Assembly: GCA_949316235.1 (NCBI GenBank)
Contig: OX438753.1
Coordinates: 18,408,801 to 18,472,800 of the forward strand
Source: Oegoconia quadripuncta
Taxonomy: Eukaryota; Arthropoda; Insecta; Lepidoptera; Autostichidae
Reading direction: 5' to 3'
Length of the DNA stretch: 64,000 nt
Shown here: one piece after another, positions 42,069 through 52,700 of the stretch
Position numbering within the stretch: position 1 is the stretch's first letter
Layout: each line of letters opens with the position of its first letter
The notes under the pieces: model-generated
Database searches by the model: none
What the model was told of the DNA's origin: nothing
The model's input: only the letters and a program-made list of their open reading frames with translations
Translations under genes and position numbers: made by a program

Positions 42069-45000
42069 CTATTTCCGATCTAGAAAAGTGAACAGCGTGT
42101 AGGATGCTCTCAACACCTGCAGCGAATAAAATTATAACAACAATTAGGAAATTGTTTATATAAATACTTCAGATCCAAGGCGTTTTCTAATATGAGCATT
42201 GCTATTTTCAAATCTCGTGTGTAGTTAGTTTGTATGTTCGTGAATAAACACTCATGGGATTCGTATTTATTAAGCCTCAACGAAAAACGGCGTGTGTTAT
42301 GTATTTGAAAGTGTTATGTGTGTGTCTGTTCGGTCTTTATCATATGCGTCAGATTTTACGGTGGTTACTTGAATAGGCCCCCCTATTCAAGTTCAGTCTT
42401 TGTCATATGCGTCAGATTTACTGCCTACTTGAATAGGGGGGCCGGGGGCCGATCGCTCTAAGTTTGAACGATAATGGTGTCGATTCGGATGTACACCAAC
42501 TAAACTAAACTAAACTAAAAGTTTTAAAGTAGTTTCTCCCTGGAACAGTATCATGCGACGGCACCACTCCAAAACTGGTTTTAATTTAGTTGGTGTACAT
42601 TCAATACCAAACCTAAAACATAACCAAAAACGTTACGTTAAGCACATTTCGTATCGCGCTAATCATTTGAACGGAAATTAAAATAGTTCTTTTTTAATAC
42701 TCGTGGTTAGCTCTAAACATTTTGGGTTTGGTTTACTTTGGTAGCGTCAACGATTCACAAAAAATAGCGCGATACCATTTTTTACAGCATCTAAACTAAA
42801 GCTAAACCAAAAACGTTCCGTTCGAACGGTAAAACCGTTGTAAAATAGCGCGATTGGTCCCCAGATGCTATGTTTAATGAAAATCGGCTAAGCCGTTTCG
42901 AAGATATTTAGGTTTTACACAGTTTTTTGGTGTATTTTGATGATATTACCCATGAAATTGGCGTTTTGTATGAAGAATTTCATTAAGACTGTTTTCTCCA
43001 TACAAACATTTTTGTTTTTTTTGGGAACGGCAAATCCAAATTTAGCTAAAGTTTGTGTGTATTATCGGATAACATTAAGTTAATAGGCAGCGTTAATTTT
43101 TAAAAGTAACCGCTATATAAAAGTTTCAGCGAATCTAAGAAATGATTATGGGAAGCACATGAAAAGAGCTCTGTTCAAATTTTTTTTATTATGTGATTTA
43201 GCCCAGAAATTAAAAAATATTTCATGTGAAGCTTTGAAGTAATATTCCATTTTCCAAATAAAAAACAAATTTGGATATAGCTTTGAAAATCGCAGGAATT
43301 GGTACATATGCATGATTAACGAAGAAAAAACACTCCAATTTCATAGGTAAAGACCCAATATTTATTTATTTCCGAAACATGCCACTAATTATAATGAATT
43401 ATCTCTGAAGGTCTTGCAGTATTTATAATTTTAAGTGACTCGATGAACATTATGTTTTATTATTTATAGACGATATGTTTGTTAGCAATTGACATGCACA
43501 CCTGATGTTAAGTGAAGATAAGGCCCAAGGTGGAAGCTGACCCGGAAACACACTTTTAAAAATTAACGCTGCCTATACTTAACTTAATGTTATCCGATAA
43601 TACACACAAAGTTTAGCTAAATTTGGATTTGCCGTTCCCAAAAAAAAAACAAAAATGTTTGTATGGAGAAAACAGTCTTAATGAAATTCTTCATACAAAA
43701 CGCCAATTTCATAGGTATAAAGGACCTAATATAATAATTTAAATTCACTGCGGATGGAAAAATGCAGCACAGATTTAATAATAGGATGCGAGTTACTGAA
43801 CAGACTTGCACATGGCAATAAATCGTGTGATGAGGTCACACAATGCGAGTAGCTAGTACTACAGTAATAATACCAACTCGCTCACTAGCACGCACTGTGT
43901 ACCCTCGGCTTTAGCCATTCGGAGACGATACTTACCGTTATATAAGTATTCAAAGATATAGGTACAACGTAAGCAACACGTAGATTGATAGTCCGGGAGC
44001 ATTTCTCCATCACCAGGATAAGCTGGCGACGAAATTTTGGAGCCACCGATAACCAGTCACAGCAGTACACCGACTGGTTTACAAAACCACTCTGCAGTTA
44101 AAGCACATATCATTGTGATTGTCAGTCCAGTTAAAATCCTGCGTGGTAAGTCCTATGTATCGCTGATGAAGTCTTGTACAGTCGGCAACACAATTAAGGT
44201 AGCAGGTTTAATTTTTATGATATTGTTAGGTGAATCTTGGTTGGATTTTGTTTGTTATATTTTCTTTTACACCTATCATGTCATCATGTGATAGATACAT
44301 ATCAGTTAAACTTGAATAACAATTTCCCTTTAGACTTTTTCCTACGTAAAGACCTGCGACCTTAATTATGTTGCCGACTATACACCAGTGGACCTATAAA
44401 CTGGTAAAGTTGTTACATTGATTAATTGCACTAGGTGTTTCTACCGGTCCTGTCTTAGGCAGCGCGGCACGATACAATTTTGAAAAATTTTGAAGGTTTT
44501 TTCAACAAATTAAAAAGTTTCAATTTCATAATGGGACCATGAGCTTCGACGAAGAACATAAGGATGGATATGAGCGTGATGGGCGCGCAGATAGGTAAAT
44601 CTTTTTTATATTTCGTACACTTACACCAATCATCTAGTCCCAATCTAAGCAAAGCTTGTGCTATGGATACTAGATAACGGATAAACATACATAAATATTT
44701 ATATAAACATCCAAGACTCTGGAATAAATGTTCGTATTCATCACACAAACATTTACCCCTCGCGGGATTCGAACCCGCAACCTTAGGTTTCGCTGATAGG
44801 GTAACTATCCACTACACCAATCGGTCGTCAATAAGTCGTCAATTGAATAAAGTATATACATACCTCATGAGATACTTGCGTCCCATAATAACAGTAAATG
44901 AAAAGCTGAGCCAACATGCAGCCCAAATAATTTGCCATTGATATAAACTCGACCGAAAGCAAGCTCAACTGAAAACAAAATACCGTTACATGTCTTAGCG

Positions 45001-48000
45001 GGAAAATTAACATCAGTCTTGCTTGATATTCAATATTTAACTAGTAGACAGCAAATTTCTTGCTTACAAAAAGGTTAAGTATGGAATAGCCCTTTCGTTA
45101 ATGATCACAATTAAAGGTTCGCTATAACATGTTACATGCTTCGAAAATGAGTTACAACAATCAATTTTTGAATTCTTATCATCGCATATTTCTCAAACTC
45201 AGAAAAAATTGTACAGGTAATTCCTGTCTCTCAGAGCGTCGATGGTGTCTCCCAATTTAGGAGGTCCGGGTTTGATTCCCATGCAGGCCATGTACCAATG
45301 AGTTTTTAAATTTAATTTAATTACTTATTACATTTATTCGACTGCTCTTAAACGGTGAAGGAAAACATCGCTAGGAAACCTGCATGCGTGAGAAATAAAA
45401 AATCAAAGGCATGTGAGGTCAACAACCTCCATTAGGTCAGCGTGACCCGTGGGACTATGGCCCATACACTCCCTCATATATACGAGAGAAGGCCTATATC
45501 CCTTCAGTGGGGTATATACTGAAGATGAAATCTCTAATCATTCTAATGTTCTTGAAAATGAAAACTATATCTTAAACGTACAAGTCTCGATCTAGGGGCT
45601 ACTTCGTGAAAATAATAAGCCAATTAGTGGCGCGGCCTGCTATTTGTATTTCTTTCCGACCCATTTATAATGTTGATAAGGGACAGAGAGAGATACCAAG
45701 TGCACATCAATTAATCTACAATTCACTTCACTTAGGGGTCGTAACAATAAATCGATCTGGAGATTGAGATGGCGTCTCAGTCTCAATACAAATTTTTTTG
45801 ATACTGTTTTAACATGCAACCTATTCTCAAGTATTAATTTAAGCTCATCTCAATATTAAGAACGAGTTATTAATACGGGCCTTAGTGTAGAAACTCGGTA
45901 CCCAGCACTCGTCTGCGTTGTTCTTGACTTGAATGAGAAAGAACTCGCTACATTTTGTGAAACAAGTCTTTTACCACATTATCACAGTAATATTATAAAA
46001 CACGTGTTTAGTTATATAAAAGATAAAATATCTTCTAGTTTTTAAACGATTTTATTTTGCTTCACCCCGCATGTCTAACATGAAATTAAAATACAATCAT
46101 ATTTTCGCCATAACTGTTTGAAACAATTTAAATGAATTTCAAGATTGTTGTGGTGGGTAGTGCTAACAGGCATTGAAGCTGCACATACTGCATGGTTAGT
46201 GTTAGATATCATGATATAATTATATTATGCATGTGTGAGTGTATGTAAGTATTTATTATTAACGTCGACCGATAGATTTCATGATTTAACTTACCCCAAC
46301 TATCTTATATACGGTCATACAAATAATCCAAGCAGTAACGAAAAATTGAAAGATTAAGGCCTCTGCGAATAAGGATTGAACTTCTTTGACGAACCTGTGG
46401 AAATTAAGAATTCATTCACACCGTTATATTCGATCATTTAGAATGTCGCTGGCTCAGCGGTTAAGACGCGGTCTCCCAATTTGGGAGGTCCGGGTTCGAT
46501 TATCAGGCAGGCCATGTACCAATGAGTTTTTGAATTTAATTTAATGTACATTTATCCGACTGGAAAATATCGTGAGGAAACCTGCATATCTCAGAAATAT
46601 AAATTCTAAGGCATGTGTAGTCCCCAACCCGCATTGAGTCAGCGTGGTGGACTATGGCCCATTCTGCCTCATTATACGAGGGAAGGCCTATATCCCTGTA
46701 GTGGGATGTGTATGGGCTGATGATGGTGATATTATATTCGGCGAATATTGTTGAAACTAAACATTTTAAGAAAGGCTCCTCTTGTAGCTCTTAGATGTTA
46801 ACAGAGGGATTATGCTTAACCGTCACCTCATGCCACAAGCCGCTGTTTGGGGAAAATTTTAATTTTATACCTATTGACCACCAGTGTAGTGGTGGCTTTT
46901 GGGAATGTCATTTCTAAAGTCGTCTTAATCTTGGTGGCACAAAATGGTGGTAACCGCTGGCTATGGTAGTGGGTAACGCTGTTTTGCACGTCAGGTTTAA
47001 AGACTTTAGCACCACAACGAACTCTCGAAACTATTTATTCGTGGATTATCCAACTGTCAATATCAATCACACCAGTTTTATTACATTACAAATACCTATT
47101 GAAGTATATCATCTACGAAAATCGACCACAGGTGGCGGCATTAAACTTTTCCCATCCACCATCAGTGATGATGTGATGATGGAAACTTTATTTAAGATTT
47201 ATTTATTCCCAACGGCCATCAGATATTGAAGTCACCACCGATCTTATGTTCCAATTTCCAGAGGATAAGCTCGCAGAACGGCATCTAGTGCCCGCGGCAA
47301 CTTTTTCCATAATAGCATTACTGAAGTCTAACTCTATCCAATTATTCCATACTAGCTTTCGTTCGCGACTCCGCTCTTATAGATTTTTTTTAACAGGCTA
47401 AGATCTGGCCTATGGCCTTCTCAAATTAACTCTGCTTATGCAATAAAATGTGAAGCTCCGTAACGACGTCAAATAAAACATTTGGTATTTATAATACCTG
47501 TTGGTTACGATGCAGGCCGCTTTCAACCGGTCTCTCTGGAAATCTATGGAGAAGCAGTGAACTTACTGTGGCTGTTATGATCAAGAACATGATGACGATT
47601 TATAATATTAAAGTATGAAGGTGCTCGGATGTAAGCTGAGTTTTAAATACTCTCAAAAGATCGATTCGCCGCCACTTTGACAGTTTGCCTGCACTGCATT
47701 GCTTTGGCTGTTGTAAAGCATGCTGCAGCTTTGCCAGCAACACATAATGTAGGTATACCAATTATGTAGGCGATGACGCCGGCACAAGGTGGGTGGCGCC
47801 ACTCAATAAGCCTAACAATTGTAATATTAATGGTAATACTGACCATAAAATCAGCTGATGATGTTGCACACAATTAACCAATTTTTTCTGAGCAAGGTCT
47901 GTTCTATCTCTTCTATATTTCGTATCATTATGATTGTCACGTCCATCTATATCTTTACCATTTTCCTCGATACGGTTATCGAAATCCGCGACATGTTCCA

Positions 48001-51000
48001 GATTATACCTGAACATTTGCAGTTGTAGTTTAGCTTGAGCATAGAATGCTGCAATCGTACAATCCATAGTAACGTGGGCATACGCTTGTACTGTTATTAG
48101 GATAGACATATAAGCGTGGGCCAGGTCGAACCTGTAAATTTCATTAGTCACATATAAATACTTCCATAAAAAAGGGTACAATACTTAGGTCCCTAAAATG
48201 TTTTAAAAAGTGGTTAAAATCATTAAAGAATTACCACTAAAATGCTAATTGATTTTTAAGTTAAGGGGCTAACGCTCCACCAACTGAATAATTTACCATC
48301 ACCATCAGCCGAAAGACGTCCACTGCAGGACAAAGGCCTCCCACAGAAATATTTATAATCCATCCAACTTCTGAAAAAACAAGGCAGCGTGAAAATTTAC
48401 ATATTGTAGCGTGTAGGGTTTGTCGGTGGGTTAGTGAGCCCTAAATGTAGGTTATTTCAAGCAAACGAGTAACGTTTAACACCTTTAATTCGTAATTATA
48501 AACACAAAGTACGGCCGACAAGAAACAGTTGATCCGCAAGGGCGAGACAAGCAACGAAGCGCGGGAATAGCCGCGCGCGCGCAGCCCTTCGGCGTAAAAG
48601 CTTAGGTCCGACTGACGACCGATAATTCCGCCCGAAGCGAGGCAAAGCCGGGGTGAGGGGAAAACGCCCACGAAAGGTGGCGTGACCCCGAAGCTTGCCG
48701 AGCGCGCCCGACTACTCCACGAACCTCCAAGGCCTCTTGCCTCGTGTCGTTCGTGCCGGGAGCTTACTAGGAGCAGGAACACACGCTACAATATACATTT
48801 ATTGTTGTTTAAATGCATGTCCAATACTTATCATGTATTTTTGAAGTTACTGTTGTAACTGATAGCACTTCTTTTCTAAAATATTAATTGGCTGCTATTA
48901 CCTCATTAATACTGGACTTACCAAATGGGGGAATAAGTACTACTAGCAGTTATAGAGAATCGAAGACTACTACGATTCAAATAAGAAAACATTGTGCGAA
49001 AGAAATTAATATGGGTGCATACGTAAGATACGTGGTACCTACCATTTTGTTGAATGTCAATTTAAATATACTGGAGATAATAAAGGGCTTAATTCATTTA
49101 TCTGTCAGTCAGTATGAAATCTACTACCGCTTCGGAAAGGCAAATCATCTGTGGGTAACTAACTAAACGGCGCAGAAACCCACAGGATCATTGTTGTTCT
49201 TTTTCTTTAATAAAAAATTTTCATCCATCTGATGAACCATGATCAACTTCGCAAATATGATTTACACTCGAAAAATCGTTTTGGAGGTCAAACGTGGAGA
49301 ATTTTTGTAGGATTAATATATAAGACATGGACGATTCCAACTTACGCTGGTGAAGTAGTAGTATCGAATGGAAAATAGGCGGTGAATTCTACTTTTATTC
49401 CGAGCGCTTTGTTCACTAACGGGAATATAGTCCACAAAGCCCCACAACCAAAAACAGATGCTTGATAGAATAATAAGATGTGACGCATCGTTACTGCATT
49501 TTTTTTCATCACCTCAGTATGGTAGTGGGTCTTAGGAGCAAATTTTGGCCCTGTAAAGAGAAAAAATCGTATAATATAATTACCACGTTGGGAGCCATTT
49601 AATAAATATTTACTACCCCTTCTGAAGTTGAACAAAGATGCAGCAACGGATAACATACATACATAACGTCACGAACTTTATCCTAAGTCGGGTGGTCAGA
49701 GATATCCCAAACACTAGTGTTTGGGTGTTCCAAATATTAAAATTCATCATCATTCGCGCACATCAATTTAGCATATTCCTGATGTGAAGAAATAATAAAT
49801 ATATCCGTTATAAGTTTAACGACCTGTTTGGTGTAATGGTTAGCAACTCTGACCACTATACCAAAAGGTTGCGGGTTCGAATCCCGCTAGGGGCATATGT
49901 TTGTGTGATGAATACGGACATGTGTACCCGAGTTATGGATGTTTTCATTTATAATAAGTATTTATTTACAAAAAAATGTATTTATGTATTATATCAACCA
50001 TCTGGTATCCACAACACAAGCATATAGTTGCTTACTGTGGAACTAGATGGCGCTGTGTGTATGTCTAAGGATATTTATTTATATTTATCTAAGGATATTT
50101 ATATCCACTTATCCATAAATTATTAACATTTGGGGCATTTACTGGTTATTTTTTATCCTTATCAACAGCATGTAGGAAAGGGGCAAAGATTCTTCGTCTT
50201 AGTCCTAAGTTGGGAGTCATTCAGAATTTCATATTGTGTATGTAAACCAGATTAAATACTTGGACTTTGTCAACCGAGTCCTCAGGGCGCATGTTAGTTT
50301 TGATTGAGATTGAAATCAGTAGTAGGTACTCCACCCAGGTGTACCAAAGGTCAGAACAAGTGCCCACAGTTCACCCAGGCGAACTTGTCAGGTGGACCCC
50401 GGGTAAGGAAGGGTTAAAGGGAGGTTGGTTAAGGGTCTTAAACAATTACAACTCCCACATTGGGCGCCTTCCTGATATTCTTGCAGTTGATTGCATATAA
50501 ACCATAATCTGGTAATTCTTCTTAACTCCATTACTTAAAATTCTGCTTGGGCGCAAGCCACACTTCACTCTTCGGTAATTTACAATTGCCTATAGGTATA
50601 TAATTTTAACCAATATCTTCTCAAGTGTTATTAGGTTTAGAATCAAACTTAAGTAATGCTTGACGAGTTTCATTCCATGGATATCTCATTGGAAATGGTT
50701 CCCGATGTGGGACTGTAAAAAATTTACGGACTTTTGTGAAGTTCTATGAATAGACGCTTTACACAAAATACTTAGCTACTCATGTCACATCATCCGATTG
50801 CTTTCTCGTCTCATATTTTTGAAATGTCCCACGATTGGGCGCCAGTTTGAATTATAGTTTTCAGATATTTAGAATTGCTTACATGTTAAATATAACACAC
50901 ATATAGTGATGTTTAAGTTTAAATCAATCTGAAAGTGTTATTATTGACAAGGGTCATAAAATTATAAATTGTACCTAATTGGCGCCCAACGTGGGATCAG

Positions 51001-51928
51001 TGCATTCGAATCAGACTAGTCTCATATTGAAATGTTCAAGTAAGGCGGAATGTAGAGCAGTGTTGAAAGGACTCCACCGACAAGAGCATAGCTCTTAAAT
51101 TAAAGAGAGAGAAGCGATAAAGGACAATAGGTATCGAGTGAATTGTCCCTTTAAATAATCATGTCTGGGATTTTAGAAATGGTGACTATAATGATATTGG
51201 AAAAACCGCACAATGTTCTATTCACTCGAAAATCGTATTTTATGTCTACATCCACGAGAGTGGTGGCCATGATACTAACCATTTATAACGCTGATGATAT
51301 GATCGATCCGACGGCTCCTCAGATTGAATGATAGTTGTTTTCCGAGGGTATTCAGAGTGGTGAGCAAAATAAATAACGTGTCCACGAGGCGGTCAGTATT
51401 GTGGCGATCCTGGTGAAAAGTAACCTTTACATTATATGTAGTAACAAAAGGAGAATATCTGGAGGTCTACCAAAGTACGAAGGGCGCTGAAATAAAAAAT
51501 AAATTACTTACGACGCGCAGAAATTAACTTGAGATATCAAAATAATCGCAATAGGTACTCGTAAAACGAGTTTTTGCTATCCGTCTTACGGATCAAATGC
51601 GCGAGCGGTAAGCGGCGCGGTGATCAAGAGGGATAGCAAATTTCGCGCTAGTCTCAAGCTGATCTCTGCGCGTTGAACAATGGAAAAAACACAACACAAC
51701 AAAGTTATGAATACTGGATACTCTCACCTTAACAACACGCATGATATGTTGCAAATTGTACATAATAACAGCGATCCATACAAACATTCGGTACGCTTCA
51801 AACAAAGCATATCGGATACGAGATAACGGTCTCATGACAATTTTAAAATATCCAACCCTGGCCAAAGCGTTGAAATGGGGCCTGAAAGCATCAAATGCTG
51901 AATAATCAGTAGCAATCACCTCATCCAT
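42069..51928 (-). CDS. Odorant receptor (7TM_6 family), complete, eight exons
   Basis: An insect odorant receptor: a seven-helix ligand-gated channel subunit of olfactory neuron membranes that works with the Orco co-receptor (family knowledge). Minus-strand exons: 51928-51728, 51409-51280, 49550-49346, 48131-47844, 46394-46295, 44968-44864, 44073-43936 and 42116-42069 (stop TAG). Every intron has a GT donor and AG acceptor, all phases agree, and the sum is 1,215 nt (404 residues), the usual length. Key segments are RVGYFKIVMRPLSRIRYALF and FVWIAVIMYNLQHI (first helix), LFILLTTLNTLGKQLSFNLR, FYQASVFGCGALWTIFPL, TAYFPFDTTTSPA, YMSILITVQAYAHVTMDCTI, then the C-terminal LGCMLAQLFIYCYYG, and ASYTLFTFL in the last exon. 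Start: ATG 51928 (an upstream TTG is in frame but unlikely). The exon 4 donor is GTCAGT, weaker than the rest. Introns hold many repeats, but no coding damage is visible. Subfamily and ligand cannot be told. Confidence 0.92.
42367..42392. repeat. Perfect 11-bp palindrome in OR intron 7 region
   Basis: ACTTGAATAGG and CCTATTCAAGT around a CCCC loop. ACTTGAATAGGGGGG occurs again at about 42427-42441, and CATATGCGTCAGATT occurs twice alongside (42340 and 42404), so a short duplication produced it. This lies between exons 8 and 7 of the receptor gene. Confidence 0.6.
42490..42599. mobile_element. 110-bp MITE-like element
   Basis: TGTACACCAACTAAA (42490-42504) and its exact complement TTTAGTTGGTGTACA (42585-42599) bound a 110-bp unit. 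A target duplication is not certain. It is intronic. Confidence 0.55.
42952..43712. repeat. Large inverted repeat, arms about 156/161 bp
   Basis: Arms 42952-43107 and 43552-43712 are inverted and near-identical (for example CCAAATTTAGCTAAAGTTTG against the complement of CAAAGTTTAGCTAAATTTGG at 43607). The spacer of 444 bp contains a family A SINE scrap (43497-43550). Either foldback transposon termini or an inverted duplication. It lies in the last receptor intron. Confidence 0.75.
44618..44835 (-). mobile_element. SINE family C, tRNA-derived
   Basis: The minus-strand head has the B-box complement GCGGGATTCGAACCCGCAAC (44764-44783), and the body has CCAATCATCTAGTCCCAATC and GATACTAGATAACGGATAAAC. 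A shorter copy is at 56850-56945. It lies in receptor intron 6, just downstream of exon 6. Confidence 0.75.
45225..45530 (+). mobile_element. SINE family D
   Basis: Head TCTCCCAATTTAGGAGGTCC with GGGTTTGATTCCC. Body with AAGGCATGTGAGGTC and GACTATGGCCCATAC. 3' part GGCCTATATCCCTTCAGTGG. It is intronic in the receptor gene. Confidence 0.75.
45735..45881. mobile_element. Harbinger-type MITE, copy 2
   Basis: 147 bp, flanked by TTA (45732-45734 and 45882-45884). The left terminus is diverged (GGGGTCGTAACAATAAATCG) and the right terminus ends TTATTAATACGGGCC. The interior matches copies 1 and 3 (GAGATTGAGATGGCGTCTC, TCTCAAG). Confidence 0.75.
46445..46735 (+). mobile_element. SINE family D, full length
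   Basis: tRNA-like head (GGCTCAGCGGTTAAGACGCG as A-box region, GGTCCGGGTTCGATTATC as B box). The body is as in the copy at 45225, and the 3' end GGGCTGATGATGGTGAT is a TGATG-type tail. The best copy for defining the family. Confidence 0.8.
48297..48347 (-). repeat. Retroposon 3' tail fragment
   Basis: CATCACCATCAGCCGAAAGA then CTGCAGGACAAAGGCCTCCC is the complement of the common LINE/SINE 3' end (GGCCTTTGTCC-type with a GATGATG tail). Confidence 0.55.
48405..48790 (-). mobile_element. Solo LTR (386 bp) in odorant receptor intron 3
   Basis: Begins TGTAGCGTGT and ends ACACGCTACA, a 10-bp perfect TG...CA inverted terminus, flanked by ATAT on both sides. It is GC-rich against its surroundings, with AATTAAAGG and TATAATTAC near the minus-strand 3' third. 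No internal retrotransposon genes are adjacent, so it is a solo LTR left by recombination. Orientation is inferred from the polyadenylation-like signal. Confidence 0.65.
48990..49190 (+). repeat. Dispersed repeat, copy 1 of 2
   Basis: Shares CATTTATCTGTCAG, CTACTACCGCTTCGGAA, AATCATCTGTGGG and AGAAACCCAC in order with 57095-57250. Probably a retroposon body. It is intronic. Confidence 0.5.
49685..49735 (+). repeat. Repeat with central hairpin, copy 2
   Basis: GGTGGTCAGAGATAT, then a perfect palindrome with arms CCCAAACACT and AGTGTTTGGG (49707-49726), then TGTTCCAAAT. Confidence 0.6.
49820..50105 (+). mobile_element. SINE family B, well preserved
   Basis: A box TTTGGTGTAATGGTTAGCAA and B box GGTTGCGGGTTCGAATCCC. 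The body runs to GAACTAGATGGCGCTGTG, followed by an ATTTAT-type tail. The reference copy for the family. It lies in receptor intron 2. Confidence 0.85.
50826..51060. other. Two opposed retroelement primer-binding-site-like motifs
   Basis: TGGCGCCCAACGTGGGATCA at 50983-51002 (+) matches the complement of the 3' end of tRNA-Lys used as a primer by Gypsy-type retroelements. A second one, TGGCGCCCAATCGTGGGACA, reads on the minus strand at about 50827-50846. About 136 bp separates them. No LTR or gag/pol is visible. It is intronic. Confidence 0.4.
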
Positions 51929-52234
51929 TTTCAAAAAGATGTTATATCTGATGTAGTGATTAGGTTATGAATTTAGATGGAAAGTGATTTATGCGGCCGA
52001 TGTCAACTTATATATGAGAAACTGTCATGATTAATTAAATTAGTGTACAGAAACTACAGCGTGTTTCATTTTGAAATGTAATTTCTATTGATATCTACAT
52101 ATTGTAACGGTGTCCAATATCATGCTTGGAACCGTAGGGACGTAACTTAATAATATGTCTATTAAATTTAGGTATTTTTGCATCACAACTTCAGTCTCAC
52201 AGACGGAGTAATTAATAAGTACGTGCATACTATT
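51929..52234. other. Upstream region of the odorant receptor
   Basis: About 300 bp 5' of the receptor ATG, AT-rich. CTTATATATGAG (52005-52016) could be a TATA element on either strand. No other gene is visible. Confidence 0.35.
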
Positions 52235-52700
52235 GACGACCTGTTTGGTGTAGTGGTTAGAAACAGGGCTTGTAACCGGTTTCCAAAATACCGGTATACA
52301 AAGGTTTATACCGGATTTTAAAAAGGTTTCGTTCAGTGCACGTCCGAAATGACAGCGCTACCTAAAACCTTAATAAACCGTTTAATAAAGACAGTGCACG
52401 TTTAATTGTCGTTTAAAGTGATACGGCATGCGTCGTCGTAAGAGCGAAATGAAAATTACGAAGAAATTACATTCCGTCAAGTATACATCAAGAGTGTTTT
52501 ATTCAGGTTTGTCTCTACCTTAAACTTAAATAAAGGTTGTTGTTGCTCTGGTTAGAAACCTTGAATGCTATGCCAAAGGTCCCGGGTTCGAATTCCGCTA
52601 GGGGCTTATGTTTGTATGATGAATCGGTATCAGAGTTATGAATGTTTTCAATGATAAGACTATGAAATATATTTACAAAAAAAGTACTTATTTTTTTATA
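52235..52700 (+). mobile_element. SINE family B interrupted by another retroposon
   Basis: The A-box part GACCTGTTTGGTGTAGTGG and the B-box part CCCGGGTTCGAATTCCGC are split by 284 bp. TGGTTAGAAAC is present on both sides of the insert (52254-52264 and 52549-52559), so it is its target duplication. Confidence 0.85.
52265..52548 (+). mobile_element. 284-bp nested retroposon
   Basis: Starts AGGGCTTGTAACCGGTTTCC, rich in ACCGGT pieces, and ends AATAAAGG followed by TTGTTGTTG, a polyadenylation signal plus trinucleotide tail. No tRNA or 5S head recognised. A diverged relative may be at 60345-60410. Confidence 0.75.

Noticed and set aside
43617..43811. Minus-strand ORF considered as the last odorant receptor exon
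   Set aside because: It lies across one arm of an inverted repeat and lacks a phase-0 acceptor. The exon at 42069-42116 fits phase, motif and length.
46963..47229. 88-codon + strand ORF inside the receptor intron
   Set aside because: Opposite strand to the receptor gene, no domain and no conserved motif.
49830..49900. tRNA-like sequences with A and B boxes (also at 2970, 17580, 44770, 46460, 52255, 60590)
   Set aside because: Each is continuous with a SINE body and lacks a foldable acceptor stem, so they are SINE heads and not tRNA genes.
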